The notes: generated by a model from the sequence alone, not told the origin. A DNA stretch of 64,000 nucleotides from Kocuria marina (GCA_014652975.1 BMZV01000002.1:248001-312000), one strand, 5' to 3'; shown: positions 28,595-38,352, numbered from the stretch's first letter. Translations and numbers: made by a program.

Positions 28595-29889
28595 CCGACC
28601 CGCACGGCCGCGACGCCCCCGTCCCCTCCCCGCCCCGCGCCCCGTTGCGCGTGGTGTTGGGTGTGGGCGGGGGCATCGCCGCATACAAGGCCGCCCTGCT
28701 GTCCCGGTTGTTCTCCGAGGCCGGCCACCACGTGGTGCCCATGCCCACCGAGGCCGCCCTGCAGTTCGTGGGTGCGCCCACGTGGGAGGCCCTCACGGGC
28801 GAGCACGTCTCGGGGTCGGTCTTCGACCGGATCGACACGGTCAACCACGTGGCCCAGGGCCAGGCCGCGGACCTCGTGGTGATCGCCCCGGCCACGGCGG
28901 ACCTCATGGCCCGGGTGGCCCACGGGCACGCGGACGACCTGCTGACCACCACGGTGCTCGCGACCGCCGCGCCCGTGCTGCTGGCCCCGGCCATGCACAC
29001 CGAGATGTGGCAGAACCCGGCCACGCAGCGCAACGTCGCCCTGTTGCGCGAGCACGGCCACGCGGTCCTCGACCCGGCCAGCGGTCGGCTCACGGGCAAG
29101 GACAGCGGCCCGGGCCGGTTACCCGAGCCGCAGGAGATCTTCGACGCCGCGCTCGCCCTCGTGGACCCCGCCTCCAGCTCCGCCCACTCATCGTCCGACG
29201 GCGACGACGCTCTGCGCGGACGCCGCGTCCTGGTCACCGCGGGCGGAACGCGCGAAGCCCTGGATCCCGTGCGCTTCTTGGGCAACCGGTCCTCGGGCAA
29301 GCAGGGCGTGGCCCTGGCCCGTGCCGCGCGCGACGCGGGCGCACACGTGCACCTGATCGTCGCGCACGTGGAGACCGAGCTGCCGAGCGGCGTCGACATC
29401 ACGCGCGTGTCCTCGGCGCGTGAGCTGCAGGACGCGACCCTGGCTGCCGCGCGCGAGGCCGACGTCGTGATCATGGCCGCCGCCGTGGCGGACTACCGCC
29501 CGGGCACCGTGGGCGAGCACAAGATGAAGAAGTCCGAGGACGGCACGGACCCCGTGATCCGGCTGGTGCGCAACCCGGACATCCTGCGCGCCGTCGTGGC
29601 CCAGCGTGCCGAGCGCTCTCTCGAGCAGCTGATCGTGGGCTTCGCCGCCGAGACCGGGGACGCCGAGCACTCGGTGCTCGACTTCGCCCGCGCCAAGCTC
29701 GAACGCAAGGGCTGCGACCTGCTCGTGCTCAACGAGGTGGGCACGGACAAGGTCTTCGGTCGCGACGACACCGAGGTCACGGTGCTCTCGGCCCGCTCGG
29801 GCGAGGACCGCGGGGCGCGCGGGACCAAGGACGAGGTGGCGAGGTTCGTGGTGCAGCGCCTCGCCGAGGACATCCGCACCGACGGGTAA
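28591..29889 (+). CDS. coaBC: Bifunctional phosphopantothenoylcysteine decarboxylase / synthetase
   Basis: A 432-residue enzyme for two coenzyme A steps. The N-terminal flavoprotein decarboxylase half has [20 protein letters not shown] (~20-39), a catalytic His in [14 protein letters not shown], and the [17 protein letters not shown] loop. The C-terminal synthetase half begins near residue 210 with [17 protein letters not shown] and contains AAVADYRP and KKSEDG. Starts by 4-base overlap with rpoZ and ends with a 1-base overlap with metK. Confidence 0.95.
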   Translation: MTDPHGRDAPVPSPPRAPLRVVLGVGGGIAAYKAALLSRLFSEAGHHVVPMPTEAALQFVGAPTWEALTGEHVSGSVFDRIDTVNHVAQGQAADLVVIAPATADLMARVAHGHADDLLTTTVLATAAPVLLAPAMHTEMWQNPATQRNVALLREHGHAVLDPASGRLTGKDSGPGRLPEPQEIFDAALALVDPASSSAHSSSDGDDALRGRRVLVTAGGTREALDPVRFLGNRSSGKQGVALARAARDAGAHVHLIVAHVETELPSGVDITRVSSARELQDATLAAAREADVVIMAAAVADYRPGTVGEHKMKKSEDGTDPVIRLVRNPDILRAVVAQRAERSLEQLIVGFAAETGDAEHSVLDFARAKLERKGCDLLVLNEVGTDKVFGRDDTEVTVLSARSGEDRGARGTKDEVARFVVQRLAEDIRTDG

Positions 29890-31106
29890 TGTGGTCTCCC
29901 GTGAACGAAGCGAGCAAGCACCTGAGAATCTTCACGTCCGAGTCGGTGACCGAGGGGCACCCGGACAAGATCTGTGACCAGATCTCCGACTCGATCCTGG
30001 ACGCCCTGCTGACCGAGGACCCCAATTCCTCGGTGGCCGTGGAGACCATGGTCACCACGGGCCTCGTGCACGTGGCGGGCGAGGTGAAGACGGACGCGTA
30101 CGTGGAGATCCCCCACATCGTGCGCAAGACCCTGCTGGACATCGGGTACAACTCCTCCGTGCACGGTTTCGACGGCGAGTTCTGCGGTGTGTCCATCAGT
30201 GTGGGCGAGCAGTCCAACGAGATCTACGAGGGTGTGTTCACGTCCCTCGAGGAGCGCACCGGTGCCGCGCGTGACCCCCGGGACGCGCAGGGCGCAGGGG
30301 ACCAGGGCATCATGTTCGGGTACGCCTCGGACGAGACCGACACGCTCATGCCCGCCCCCATCCTGTTGGCGCACCGGCTGTCCGAGCAGCTCACCCGGGT
30401 GCGCAAGACCGCGGTGCTGCCCGGTCTGCGCCCGGACGGCAAGACCCAGGTGACCCTGGGTTACGACGGGCACACCCCCGTCTCCGTGGACACCGTGGTC
30501 GTCTCCTCCCAGCACGCGGAGAACTACGACCTGGACCAGCTCACGCGCGATCTCACGACCAGCGTGATCAGCCCCGTCCTGGAGGATTCCGGACTGGACC
30601 TGTCCGCGACCAAGATCATCGTCAACCCCGCGGGCAACTTCGTGCGCGGCGGTCCCGTGGGGGACGCCGGGTTGACCGGACGCAAGATCATCGTGGACAC
30701 CTACGGTGGTATGGCCCGCCACGGCGGCGGCGCGTTCTCCGGCAAGGACCCCTCCAAGGTGGACCGCTCCGCCGCGTACGCGATGCGCTGGGTCGCCAAG
30801 AACGTCGTGGCCGCCGGACTGGCCCGCCGTGCGGAGGTCCAGGTGGCCTACGCGATCGGTCAGGCCCGTCCCGTGGGCCTGTATGTAGAGACCTTCGGCA
30901 CCGAGACCGTGGACCCCGCGCGGATCGAGAAGGCGATCTCCGAGGTGTTCGACCTGCGGCCGTTGGCGATCATCGAGGACCTGGACCTCAAGCGCCCCAT
31001 CTACGCCAAGACCGCCGCCCACGGTCACTTCGGCCGTCATGACCCCGACTTCACGTGGGAGCGCACGGACCGGGTCCAGGAGTTGCGTTCCGCCGCGGGG
31101 CTGTGA
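29889..31106 (+). CDS. metK: S-adenosylmethionine synthetase
   Basis: A 405-residue enzyme making SAM from methionine and ATP. Motifs: [18 protein letters not shown] near the N-terminus, [12 protein letters not shown] at ~136-147, [16 protein letters not shown] and the P-loop-like [19 protein letters not shown] at 29889 overlaps the coaBC stop (TAATG); a GTG at 29901 is an alternative that would trim four residues. No SAM riboswitch is visible, which fits an operon-internal position. Confidence 0.96.
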   Translation: MWSPVNEASKHLRIFTSESVTEGHPDKICDQISDSILDALLTEDPNSSVAVETMVTTGLVHVAGEVKTDAYVEIPHIVRKTLLDIGYNSSVHGFDGEFCGVSISVGEQSNEIYEGVFTSLEERTGAARDPRDAQGAGDQGIMFGYASDETDTLMPAPILLAHRLSEQLTRVRKTAVLPGLRPDGKTQVTLGYDGHTPVSVDTVVVSSQHAENYDLDQLTRDLTTSVISPVLEDSGLDLSATKIIVNPAGNFVRGGPVGDAGLTGRKIIVDTYGGMARHGGGAFSGKDPSKVDRSAAYAMRWVAKNVVAAGLARRAEVQVAYAIGQARPVGLYVETFGTETVDPARIEKAISEVFDLRPLAIIEDLDLKRPIYAKTAAHGHFGRHDPDFTWERTDRVQELRSAAGL

Positions 31107-31135
31107 GCCCCGGCCCCGCCGGGAGGGAGCCCGTC

Positions 31136-33508
31136 ATGCCGGAGTCTCCCAGGCTGGAGTCGGCGGGCACCGCGCGCCCGGACTCCGCGACTGCGGGTTC
31201 CGTCCCCGCGGACCGGGACACCCCCGAGCGGGACACGTCCGGTGAGCAGCTCGCGCTCGCGGGTCTGCCCGGGGCCGCACCCCCGGTCCAGCCGCGTACT
31301 TTGCCCCGAAAGGCCCTGGGCTCCGAGGGTCGCGCGGCGCGCGACCCCGTGGCCAAGGTCCTGCTCGAGGCCTACGTCCCGCACCTGGACCGGGTCTTCG
31401 ACTACCGCGTGACCGCTGCCCTCGACGACCAGGCGGTCGTGGGGTCCAAGGTCTCGGTGGTTTTCGCGGGACGGAAGATGTCCGGGTGGGTCGTGGATCG
31501 CGTGGCCCACACGGACGTCCCCGAGGACCGATTGCTGCCCATCCGCCGTGTGCTCACGCCGCTGCCGGTGGCCCGCCCCGAGATCGTCGAGCTCGCGCAG
31601 GCCGTGGCCGAACGCTGCGCGGGCACGGTCGCGGACGTCCTGCGGGTCGCGATTGCCCCGCGGGTCGCGCGGGTGGACAAGGAGTTCGCGGCTCCCGAAG
31701 CCGCCGAGACGTCCGAGACGGGCGTCGTGAATGCGGACGACGACGCCGCGGTGCCGGCCGACCTATCAGCGGGCCCCGCTTCCGACGGCGCCGCCGATGC
31801 GGACCTGACCGCGGCCCCCGAGCCCGGCCGAGCGCCCTCGTCCCGCGGGGAGCCCGCGACGACCGGCTGGCAGCACTACACGGGCGGCCTGGAGTTCGTG
31901 GCGTCCGTGGGGCGTGGTGAGCCGGCGCGCGCGGTCGTGGAGGTACTGCCCTCGGCCGAGGACCATGACTGGGCGGGGCTGACCGCGAGCGCCATGGCCA
32001 CCGCGTACGCCGCTGGTCGTGGGGCTGTGGGCGTGGTCGCGGACCATAAGGCACTGGAGCGGCTCGAACGGGCGCTGTGCGAGCTGGTGGGGGAGGACGC
32101 CGTCGTCCGCCTGCACGCCGACGACGGACCCACGCCCCGCTACCGGGGGTTCCTCGAGCTCGCGCTCGGGAAGAAGCGCCTGGCTGTGGGCACGCGCTCG
32201 GCCGCGTACGCGCCGGTGCAGGACCTCGCGCTCGTGTGTTGTCATGACGACGGGGACGTGAACTTCGTGGAGCAGCGCGCCCCCTACCAGCACACGCGGG
32301 ACGTGTTGTTGCTGCGCACCCAGCAACAGGGTATGGCCGCGCTGTTCACGGGGTACGCGGTGAGTCCCGAGGTGCTGCGGCTCGTGGCCACAGGGTGGGC
32401 GGCGCGCGTGGCACCAGATCGCGCGGACCTGCGCCGGTTCTCCCCGCGCATCGAAGCGACCTCCGATTCCTACAACACCGCCCTCGACCCGCTCGCGGCG
32501 CGCGCCCGGTTGCCGCACGAGGCGTTCCGGGTGGCACGCGAGGCCCTGAAGTCCGGGCCCGTGCTCGTGCAGGTGGCGCGCAAGGGCTATGCTCCCGTGC
32601 TCGCCTGCCAGCGGTGCCGTACGCCCGCGCGCTGCCAGGCATGCGACGGGCCCCTCGCGCTGGATTCCGCCCACGCCGTGCCGGTGTGCACGTGGTGCGG
32701 GCGTCACGCCCATGACTGGCGGTGCGTGGAGTGTGGGTTCACCCGGGTGCGATTGAGCACCGTGGGGGCGTCCCGGACCGCGGAGGAGCTGGGCCGTTCG
32801 TTCCCGCAGGTGCCCGTGATCTCGTCGAGCGAGCGCACCGTGCGGCCCCGGGTGGGGTCCGCCCCGGCGCTCGTGGTGGCGACGCCGGGAGCGGAGCCCG
32901 TCGCGGACGGCGGCTACGCCGCCGCGCTGCTGCTGGACGGCAACCGGATGCTTGCCCGGCCGTGGCTGCGTGCGGAGGAGCAGACCCTGCGCCGGTGGTT
33001 CAACGCCGCCGCCCTGGTGCGGTCGTCCTCCGACGGGGGCACCGTGGTGGTCACGGCGGACCAGGACCGTGCCGTCTCGGCGCTCGTGCGCTGGGACCCG
33101 GCTGGGCACGCAGAGCGAGAGCTGCGGGAGCGCCACGAGCTGGGTCTGCCACCGGCTGTGCGGACAGCGGCGCTGACCGGCCCGCGGGATGCCGTGGACG
33201 CCACCCTGCGGGACCTCGCGCTGCCCGAGCGCGTTCGTGTGGTTGGCCCCGCACCGGTGGAGCAGACTCCCGGCAATGGCGCCGACCTTGCTGAGACCGT
33301 CACCAATGACGCCGCCACTCTGGACGGTGCCGACACCGCCCGCTCCTGGGAGCGCGGCGGGAACCGGCCCTACCGTGCGCTGCTGTTCTTCGGCTTCGGG
33401 ATCGCGCCGCGGGTCACCGGTGCCCTGCGGGCGGAGAAGGCACGCGCCTCCGCGCTGCGCGAACACGCGCCGGTCACGGTGCGCTGCGACGTCGCCGACC
33501 TGCTGTAG
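31136..33508 (+). CDS. priA: PriA-like primosomal protein N' lacking helicase motifs
   Basis: A 790-residue actinobacterial PriA. The N-terminal DNA-binding domain (EAYVPHLDRVFDYRV, residues ~80-95) and the cysteine-rich zinc module (CQRCRTPARCQAC, then CTWCGRHAHDWRCVECG, eight cysteines) are present. The helicase domain lacks a recognisable Walker A lysine motif, and the usual DEEH is replaced by CCHDDGDVNF. As in other actinobacteria, it is therefore probably a structural restart factor rather than an active helicase. ATG at 31136 has GGGAGGGAG upstream. The first ~65 residues are variable. The usual next gene, fmt, is absent here. Confidence 0.9.
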   Translation: MPESPRLESAGTARPDSATAGSVPADRDTPERDTSGEQLALAGLPGAAPPVQPRTLPRKALGSEGRAARDPVAKVLLEAYVPHLDRVFDYRVTAALDDQAVVGSKVSVVFAGRKMSGWVVDRVAHTDVPEDRLLPIRRVLTPLPVARPEIVELAQAVAERCAGTVADVLRVAIAPRVARVDKEFAAPEAAETSETGVVNADDDAAVPADLSAGPASDGAADADLTAAPEPGRAPSSRGEPATTGWQHYTGGLEFVASVGRGEPARAVVEVLPSAEDHDWAGLTASAMATAYAAGRGAVGVVADHKALERLERALCELVGEDAVVRLHADDGPTPRYRGFLELALGKKRLAVGTRSAAYAPVQDLALVCCHDDGDVNFVEQRAPYQHTRDVLLLRTQQQGMAALFTGYAVSPEVLRLVATGWAARVAPDRADLRRFSPRIEATSDSYNTALDPLAARARLPHEAFRVAREALKSGPVLVQVARKGYAPVLACQRCRTPARCQACDGPLALDSAHAVPVCTWCGRHAHDWRCVECGFTRVRLSTVGASRTAEELGRSFPQVPVISSSERTVRPRVGSAPALVVATPGAEPVADGGYAAALLLDGNRMLARPWLRAEEQTLRRWFNAAALVRSSSDGGTVVVTADQDRAVSALVRWDPAGHAERELRERHELGLPPAVRTAALTGPRDAVDATLRDLALPERVRVVGPAPVEQTPGNGADLAETVTNDAATLDGADTARSWERGGNRPYRALLFFGFGIAPRVTGALRAEKARASALREHAPVTVRCDVADLL

Positions 33509-33761
33509 GGCGCGTCACAGCCGTCGTCGACGGACCCTGACGTGCCGCGGATCGCGAGGCGGGACCCGGACCGCATGCGTGCACCAGGACTGGCTGACCT
33601 GCTCAGTCAAATGTGTCGAATTGTTAATCCTCTTGCACGGGGTGGACGTGGCAGTCCTACGGTGGAGGGCACGTTCACGCGGGGTGGCACCGCGCACCGG
33701 GGCAAAGAGTCCCGGCGTGCGCGCGAGTCATCACCGCAGACCCGTTCCCGAAAGGATCCGC

Positions 33762-34301
33762 ATGTCGCTGCAGCTCATTGAAATTGTTCCCGCCGTGGCC
33801 GAGAAGGAGGCCGTGCGCTCGATCATCGATGCGACGTCGAGCGCGGTCACGCAGGCCTCTGCCGAACTCATCGAGTCCCAGGTGACGGCGGACCACGCTC
33901 GCGTGTTCGTCGTCGTGGAGACGCAGCAGGACACGCCCGAGGGTCTTGCGCAGACCGTGCGCACGGCGCTGGGGGATTCCGTCACCGAGGTCACCGGCCC
34001 GGACGAGGTGCGCCTGGTGGGCGCGGAGCTCGAGGACATCAAGAAGCTCCGTGGCCAGACCGACTACCTCGTGGAGTGGGACATCCCCGCCGAGATCACC
34101 ATGGACCAGTACCTCACCCGCAAGAAGGCGAACTCGCCCAAGTACGCCGAGGTTCCCGAGGTGTCGTTCCTGCGCACCTACGTCCGCGAGGACACCGCCA
34201 AGTGCCTGTGCTTCTACAACGCTCCGGACGAGGACGCCGTGGTGCGCGCCCGCGCGGCTGTGGACACCCCCTTCGACCGGATGTTCAAGCTCGAGGTCTG
34301 A
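33762..34301 (+). CDS. Two-domain DUF4242 (SCO4226-like) protein
   Basis: 179 residues. The C-terminal ~80 residues are a clear DUF4242 domain: YLVEWDIPAEITMDQYLTRK, PKYAEVPEVSFLRTYVRED, then AKCLCFYNAPDEDAV. The family's structurally known member, SCO4226 from Streptomyces coelicolor, is a small ferredoxin-fold nickel-binding protein. The N-terminal ~90 residues (LIEIVPAVAEKEAV ... RVFVVVETQQDTPEGLAQ) show the same strand-helix spacing and look like a diverged second copy; that duplication is my inference. ATG at 33762 follows GAAAGGATC. It begins the accessory block after a 253-base non-coding gap, which is notably less GC-rich around 33600-33650. Confidence 0.82.
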   Translation: MSLQLIEIVPAVAEKEAVRSIIDATSSAVTQASAELIESQVTADHARVFVVVETQQDTPEGLAQTVRTALGDSVTEVTGPDEVRLVGAELEDIKKLRGQTDYLVEWDIPAEITMDQYLTRKKANSPKYAEVPEVSFLRTYVREDTAKCLCFYNAPDEDAVVRARAAVDTPFDRMFKLEV

Positions 34302-34388
34302 GTCCCGCGTCCACCCGTCACCACCACCGGGTGCCGCAGCCCACCACGGGCCGCGGCGCCCGGCGCACGCCTCGTCAGAACGGAACCC

Positions 34389-35474
34389 ATGTCCCAGCCC
34401 AGTGCTTCGGCAACCTTCGAGACTGCCTCCGACCAGGAGCTCCTGGCCCCACTGACCGACTACCCGGAACACGGCCTGGTCCGGGCACGCGCGGCCGAGC
34501 GTGCCAGGGCCACCGACGAGGCGGACACCACCCCGTTCGAGACCCTGCGCGAGCTCGGGCAGCGGGGCCTGCTGGACCTGGGTCTCGGGGGCGGGGACCT
34601 GCGTGGACAGGCAGCCGTCGTCTTCGACCTCGCGGCCGAGTGCACGGCCACGGCGTTCTCACTGTGGGGCCACCGCTCCGGCCTCGAGTACCTCGACGCG
34701 GTGGGGGCGCCCGTCGCGTCTGAGCTGCGCACCGGTGACGTGCCGCTGTGCTCCGCCATGGCACCGGCGTTCAAGGCCGCGGCAGGTATCGGTGAGATCC
34801 CCGTGACGCTCACCCGCCGGGGGGACCACCTGGTGCTCGACGGCACCGTGCCGTGGGCCTCGAACCTGTACCCGGACGCCGTCGTGATCCTGCCGGTCGT
34901 CCGGGAGGACGGACGCCCCGCGATCGTCCGCACCCGGGTGGCGGCCCGCGGGGTCAGCGTGCGGCCGCTGGAGAACCTCATGGCGCTCAACGCCACGGCG
35001 TCCGGCATCCTGCGCCTGGAGGGTGTGGAGATCGACGCGGAGCAGGACGTCCTCACCGAGGACGTCCCCGGGTTCCTGGCCACGGTCCGCGGACCGTTCC
35101 TGCTGCTGCAGACCTCGTTCTGCCTCGGTCTCTCCGCGGCGGCGCTGACGAGCGCGCGGGAGAACCTGGGCGGCGTCGGCGAGATGTTCCGCGAGGACCT
35201 GGACGACGCCGTGGCGGAGCAGCAGCGCCTGCGCGCGGACCTCGTGCGCCTGGCACGGGAACCGCGTGCCGCCGCACCCCGCGAGCTCCTGCAGTTGCGC
35301 CTCGACGCAGCCCTGCTCACCGGCGAGGCCACCCGCCTGGAGGCGAAGATCGTGGGCGGCCGTGGCTACGCGCTGTCCTCGCCCACGGCGCGCCGCGCAC
35401 GGGAAGCAGCGTTTCTGCCCGTCCAGTCGCCCACGGAAGGCCACCTGCGGTGGGAACTGCGCAGGATCGGGTGA
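34389..35474 (+). CDS. Acyl-CoA dehydrogenase-family flavoenzyme (SfnB/DszC-like)
   Basis: A 361-residue protein with the acyl-CoA dehydrogenase fold: helical N-terminus (FETLRELGQRGLLDLGLGGG), central beta region (PVTLTRRGDHLVLDGTVPWAS) and C-terminal helices with IVGGRGYALSSPTARRARE and SPTEGHLRWEL. It is shorter than typical beta-oxidation dehydrogenases (~380-400). Neighbours of this shape beside nitrate/sulfonate-type importers are often flavin-dependent monooxygenases or desulfurases rather than fatty-acid enzymes. Substrate unknown. ATG at 34389; no strong ribosome binding site. Its stop overlaps the ATPase gene start, tying it to the transporter. Confidence 0.8.
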   Translation: MSQPSASATFETASDQELLAPLTDYPEHGLVRARAAERARATDEADTTPFETLRELGQRGLLDLGLGGGDLRGQAAVVFDLAAECTATAFSLWGHRSGLEYLDAVGAPVASELRTGDVPLCSAMAPAFKAAAGIGEIPVTLTRRGDHLVLDGTVPWASNLYPDAVVILPVVREDGRPAIVRTRVAARGVSVRPLENLMALNATASGILRLEGVEIDAEQDVLTEDVPGFLATVRGPFLLLQTSFCLGLSAAALTSARENLGGVGEMFREDLDDAVAEQQRLRADLVRLAREPRAAAPRELLQLRLDAALLTGEATRLEAKIVGGRGYALSSPTARRAREAAFLPVQSPTEGHLRWELRRIG

Positions 35475-36238
35475 GGCCCGGGCACGGGCGCGACGGCACC
35501 GCGGTGACCACGGACCCGGGCACGGCGCTGCGGGTGCTCGGTGTCAGCAAAACCTACCCGGGGGCCTCCGACCCCGCCCTCGACGGCGTGGACCTCACCC
35601 TGCACCGGGGCGAGACCCTCGCCGTGCTGGGCCCCAGCGGTTCCGGGAAGTCCACCCTGCTGCGTGCCATCGCCGGGCTCGAGACCCTCGACGGAGGCAG
35701 CATCGAGTTCTCGGACCCTGACGCCCGCCTTGCCGTGGTCTTCCAGACCCCGGCACTGTTCCCCTGGCTGTCCGTGCGGCGCAACATCGCCCTCGGCGGC
35801 AGGTACCGGCGCAACCGCGACCGCTTCGACGACGAGCACGTGGGCGAGCTGCTCGAGATCCTCGGCCTCTCCCACCTCGCCCACACCCCCGTGCAGAAGC
35901 TCTCCGGCGGCCAGGCCCAGCGGGTCTCCGTGGGCAGGGCGCTCGCCGTGCGCCCGGACGTGCTGCTGCTCGACGAACCCTTCAGCGCGCTGGACCCCGC
36001 CACCCGCGGGGACCTGCAGCAGTGGCTGCGGCAGCTGACCACTGACCTCGGGCTGACGGTCTTCCTGGTCACGCACGACGTCGCCGAGGCCATGGCGCTG
36101 GGGGACCGCATCGGCTTCTTCGCCGGACCGCGCGGTTTTCGGCGGCAGTGGGTTCCGTCCCAGGACGGCACCACGGCCGGACAGATTCTCGCGACGTACC
36201 GCGGCACGGACGACGAGGCGGGAACCTGGGAGATATGA
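35471..36238 (+). CDS. ABC transporter ATP-binding protein (nitrate/sulfonate/taurine type)
   Basis: A 255-residue ATPase. Walker A GPSGSGKST (~57-65), Q-loop VVFQTPALFPW, signature LSGGQAQRVSVGRAL, Walker B VLLLDEPFSALD and switch His VTHDVAEAM are all present. The closest functional groups are SsuB/TauB/NrtD importers. GTG at 35471 gives a 4-base overlap with the flavoenzyme; a second in-frame GTG at 35504 is possible. Ends in a 4-base overlap with the binding-protein gene. Confidence 0.92.
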   Translation: MRPGHGRDGTAVTTDPGTALRVLGVSKTYPGASDPALDGVDLTLHRGETLAVLGPSGSGKSTLLRAIAGLETLDGGSIEFSDPDARLAVVFQTPALFPWLSVRRNIALGGRYRRNRDRFDDEHVGELLEILGLSHLAHTPVQKLSGGQAQRVSVGRALAVRPDVLLLDEPFSALDPATRGDLQQWLRQLTTDLGLTVFLVTHDVAEAMALGDRIGFFAGPRGFRRQWVPSQDGTTAGQILATYRGTDDEAGTWEI

Positions 36239-37413
36239 GCGGGTCTCTCACCACACGGCGGACCGTCCTGCGCGCCGGGACCGCGGCGGTGGCACTGACG
36301 GGTGCGGCGTGGGGCGCCGGTTCCCTCTACACGGGAACCCGCATCGGCAGCGGTGGTGACGGCGGCTCACGGCCCGTGCGCATCGGGTACCTGCCGATCA
36401 CTGATGCCGCGCCCCTGCTGGTGGCCCACGCCAACGGCTACTACGACGACGCCGGGGTGGCTGTCGCGCGGCCCGTCCTGTTCCGCAGCTGGTCCTCGCT
36501 GTCCGAGGCCTTCGTGGCGGGCAAGGTGGAGGCCATCCACATGCTCATGCCCATGGCCCTGTACATGCGCTACGAGCTGCAGGCGGACGTGAGGATCACG
36601 GCGTGGAACCACACGAACGGCTCTTCGCTCACTGTGCACCCGGAGATCACGGACCTGGCGGGGCTTGCCGGCCGCACCGTGGCGATTCCCGCGTGGTGGT
36701 CCATCCACAACGTGGTGGTGCAGAAGATGCTCCGCGCCGAGGGGCTGACACCCGTGATGCGTGAGAGCCCGTCCACGAGCGCCCGGACCGTGGCGCTGGT
36801 CCCGATGGCCCCCTCGGACATGCTGCCCGCACTGAACAACGGGGTGATCGGCGGGTACGTGGTCGCGGACCCGTTCAACGCGGCCGCGGAGGCGAAGCAC
36901 GTGGGCACGATCCACCGGTTCCTGGGGGACGTGTGGCGGGACCACGCCTGCTGCGTGACCATGCTGCGCGGGGAGCTGCTGAGGGATCGTCCCGAGCAGG
37001 CGGCGGGTTTCATGGACGCGCTGGTCCGCGCGCAGGCGTGGGCGCGGACAAACCGCCCCGAGACCGCGGCGGTGTTGGCCTCCGGCTACCTCCCGCAGCC
37101 GAAGCCCGTGATCCAGCGGGCCCTGACCTACACCGCGGCCGCGCACGCCGACGCGCTGCACCACCCTGACTGGCACGGCGAGTCCCTGGACTTCCGGCCC
37201 TACCCGTACCCGAGTTTCACGCAGGAGCTGGTGCGCGCGATGCAGGACACGGTGGTGGATGCCCCCGCCGGGTTCCTCACCGGGCTCGATCCTGCCACCG
37301 CGCACCGCGAGCTGGTGGACGACGCATTGGTGACCCGGAGCATCGCAAGGGCAGGCGGCTGGGGTGCGTTCGGGATGCACGGCACCACACGCACCGAGGA
37401 GATCCAGGCATGA
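36235..37413 (+). CDS. ABC transporter substrate-binding protein (NrtA/CmpA-like, Tat signal)
   Basis: 392 residues. The N-terminus has a twin-arginine signal (TTRRTVLRAGTAAVALTGAA, residues 6-25) without a clear lipobox, suggesting folded export. The mature protein matches the NrtA/CmpA/SsuA periplasmic-binding group: RIGYLPITDAAPLLVAHANG, then HMLMPMALYMRYEL, VAIPAWWSIHNVVVQ, NNGVIGGYVVADPFNAAA and WRDHACCVTML. Ligands in the family include nitrate, bicarbonate, sulfonates and aromatic or thiamine-like compounds; the sequence does not identify which. ATG at 36235 overlaps the ATPase stop and the permease follows with another ATGA overlap. Confidence 0.88.
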   Translation: MSGSLTTRRTVLRAGTAAVALTGAAWGAGSLYTGTRIGSGGDGGSRPVRIGYLPITDAAPLLVAHANGYYDDAGVAVARPVLFRSWSSLSEAFVAGKVEAIHMLMPMALYMRYELQADVRITAWNHTNGSSLTVHPEITDLAGLAGRTVAIPAWWSIHNVVVQKMLRAEGLTPVMRESPSTSARTVALVPMAPSDMLPALNNGVIGGYVVADPFNAAAEAKHVGTIHRFLGDVWRDHACCVTMLRGELLRDRPEQAAGFMDALVRAQAWARTNRPETAAVLASGYLPQPKPVIQRALTYTAAAHADALHHPDWHGESLDFRPYPYPSFTQELVRAMQDTVVDAPAGFLTGLDPATAHRELVDDALVTRSIARAGGWGAFGMHGTTRTEEIQA

Positions 37414-38330
37414 GTCCCACATCCCGCAGCACGCCCAAGAGCACGGGCACGGATCTCGCCGCCGCACCGTCAGCGGGTGGCACCGGCTCGGCCCCTGTCC
37501 GAGACTCCAGAGCGGGTGCGCACAGTGACCGAGCGAAATCGCCGTCCACGTCCCGGAGACGGGCGGGCGGGGGCGCCGGACGAGGTGCGGCCGTGGCTTG
37601 GGGCACATTCGGCGTCCTCGTGACCGTGGCGGCGTGGTGGGCGTTCACCCACGCGGCCGCCGGCGGGTCCACGATGATCGCGGCTTTCCGCCCCGAGCAG
37701 CTGCCAGGTGCCGTCGGTTCGCTCCTGGAACGGGGAGTTGTGGTCCAGGACGCAGTCACGAGTCTGTGGCGCCTGCTCGGCGGTCTGTTGCTGGCGACGG
37801 CGATCGGCGTGCCGCTGGGACTGGTGATCGGTTCCTGGCAACGGGTGCGGTGGGCGAGCGCGCCCGTGGTGCAGTTCCTGCGGATGGTCTCGCCGCTGTC
37901 GTGGGCACCGGTGGCCGTGGCCCTGTTCGGAGTGGGCAGTGCGCCGGTGGTCTTCCTCGTGGCGGCCGCCGCCGTGTGGCCGATCACCCTGAACACCGCG
38001 GCGGGGGTCGCCGCGCTGGACCCGGCCCACCTCCGGGTGGCACGTACCCTGGGCGCAACACCGTTCGAGCGGCTGCTCACGGTGGTGTTTCCGAGCATCC
38101 GTCCTTACGTCATGACCGGGGTGCGCCTAGCGCTGGGCATCTCGTGGGTCGTGCTGGTGCCCGCGGAAATGCTTGGGGTCAGCACCGGGCTGGGCTACGA
38201 GATCCTCAACGCGAGGGACCGTCTGGCCTACGACGAGATGCTCGTGGTGATCCTCGTCATCGGGCTGCTCGGCATCGCGCTGGACGCCCTCGCCCAGTGG
38301 CTGCTGCGGGAACGGGTGGTGCGCACCTGA
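37410..38330 (+). CDS. ABC transporter permease (SsuC/NrtB type)
   Basis: A 306-residue membrane protein with an unusually long basic/Ser-rich N-terminus (~60 residues) and six predicted membrane segments from residue ~64. The EAA-type loop is visible as DPAHLRVARTLGATPFERLLTVVFPSI near 210-236, the site that docks on the ATPase. Together with the two preceding genes it forms a complete importer. ATG at 37410 overlaps the binding-protein stop. Confidence 0.9.
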   Translation: MSPTSRSTPKSTGTDLAAAPSAGGTGSAPVRDSRAGAHSDRAKSPSTSRRRAGGGAGRGAAVAWGTFGVLVTVAAWWAFTHAAAGGSTMIAAFRPEQLPGAVGSLLERGVVVQDAVTSLWRLLGGLLLATAIGVPLGLVIGSWQRVRWASAPVVQFLRMVSPLSWAPVAVALFGVGSAPVVFLVAAAAVWPITLNTAAGVAALDPAHLRVARTLGATPFERLLTVVFPSIRPYVMTGVRLALGISWVVLVPAEMLGVSTGLGYEILNARDRLAYDEMLVVILVIGLLGIALDALAQWLLRERVVRT

Positions 38331-38352
38331 GGGGGTCGGCGACGTCGCCCCC
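38331..38352 (+). terminator. Weak hairpin after the permease gene
   Basis: The palindrome GGCGACGTCGCC with flanking G and C runs directly follows the permease stop. It faces the convergent glycosyltransferase gene, whose stop is at 38451; the rest of the gap holds nothing recognisable. Confidence 0.35.

Noticed and set aside
29870..29900. SAM riboswitch before metK
   Set aside because: metK starts in a 1-base overlap with coaBC, leaving no leader for a riboswitch.
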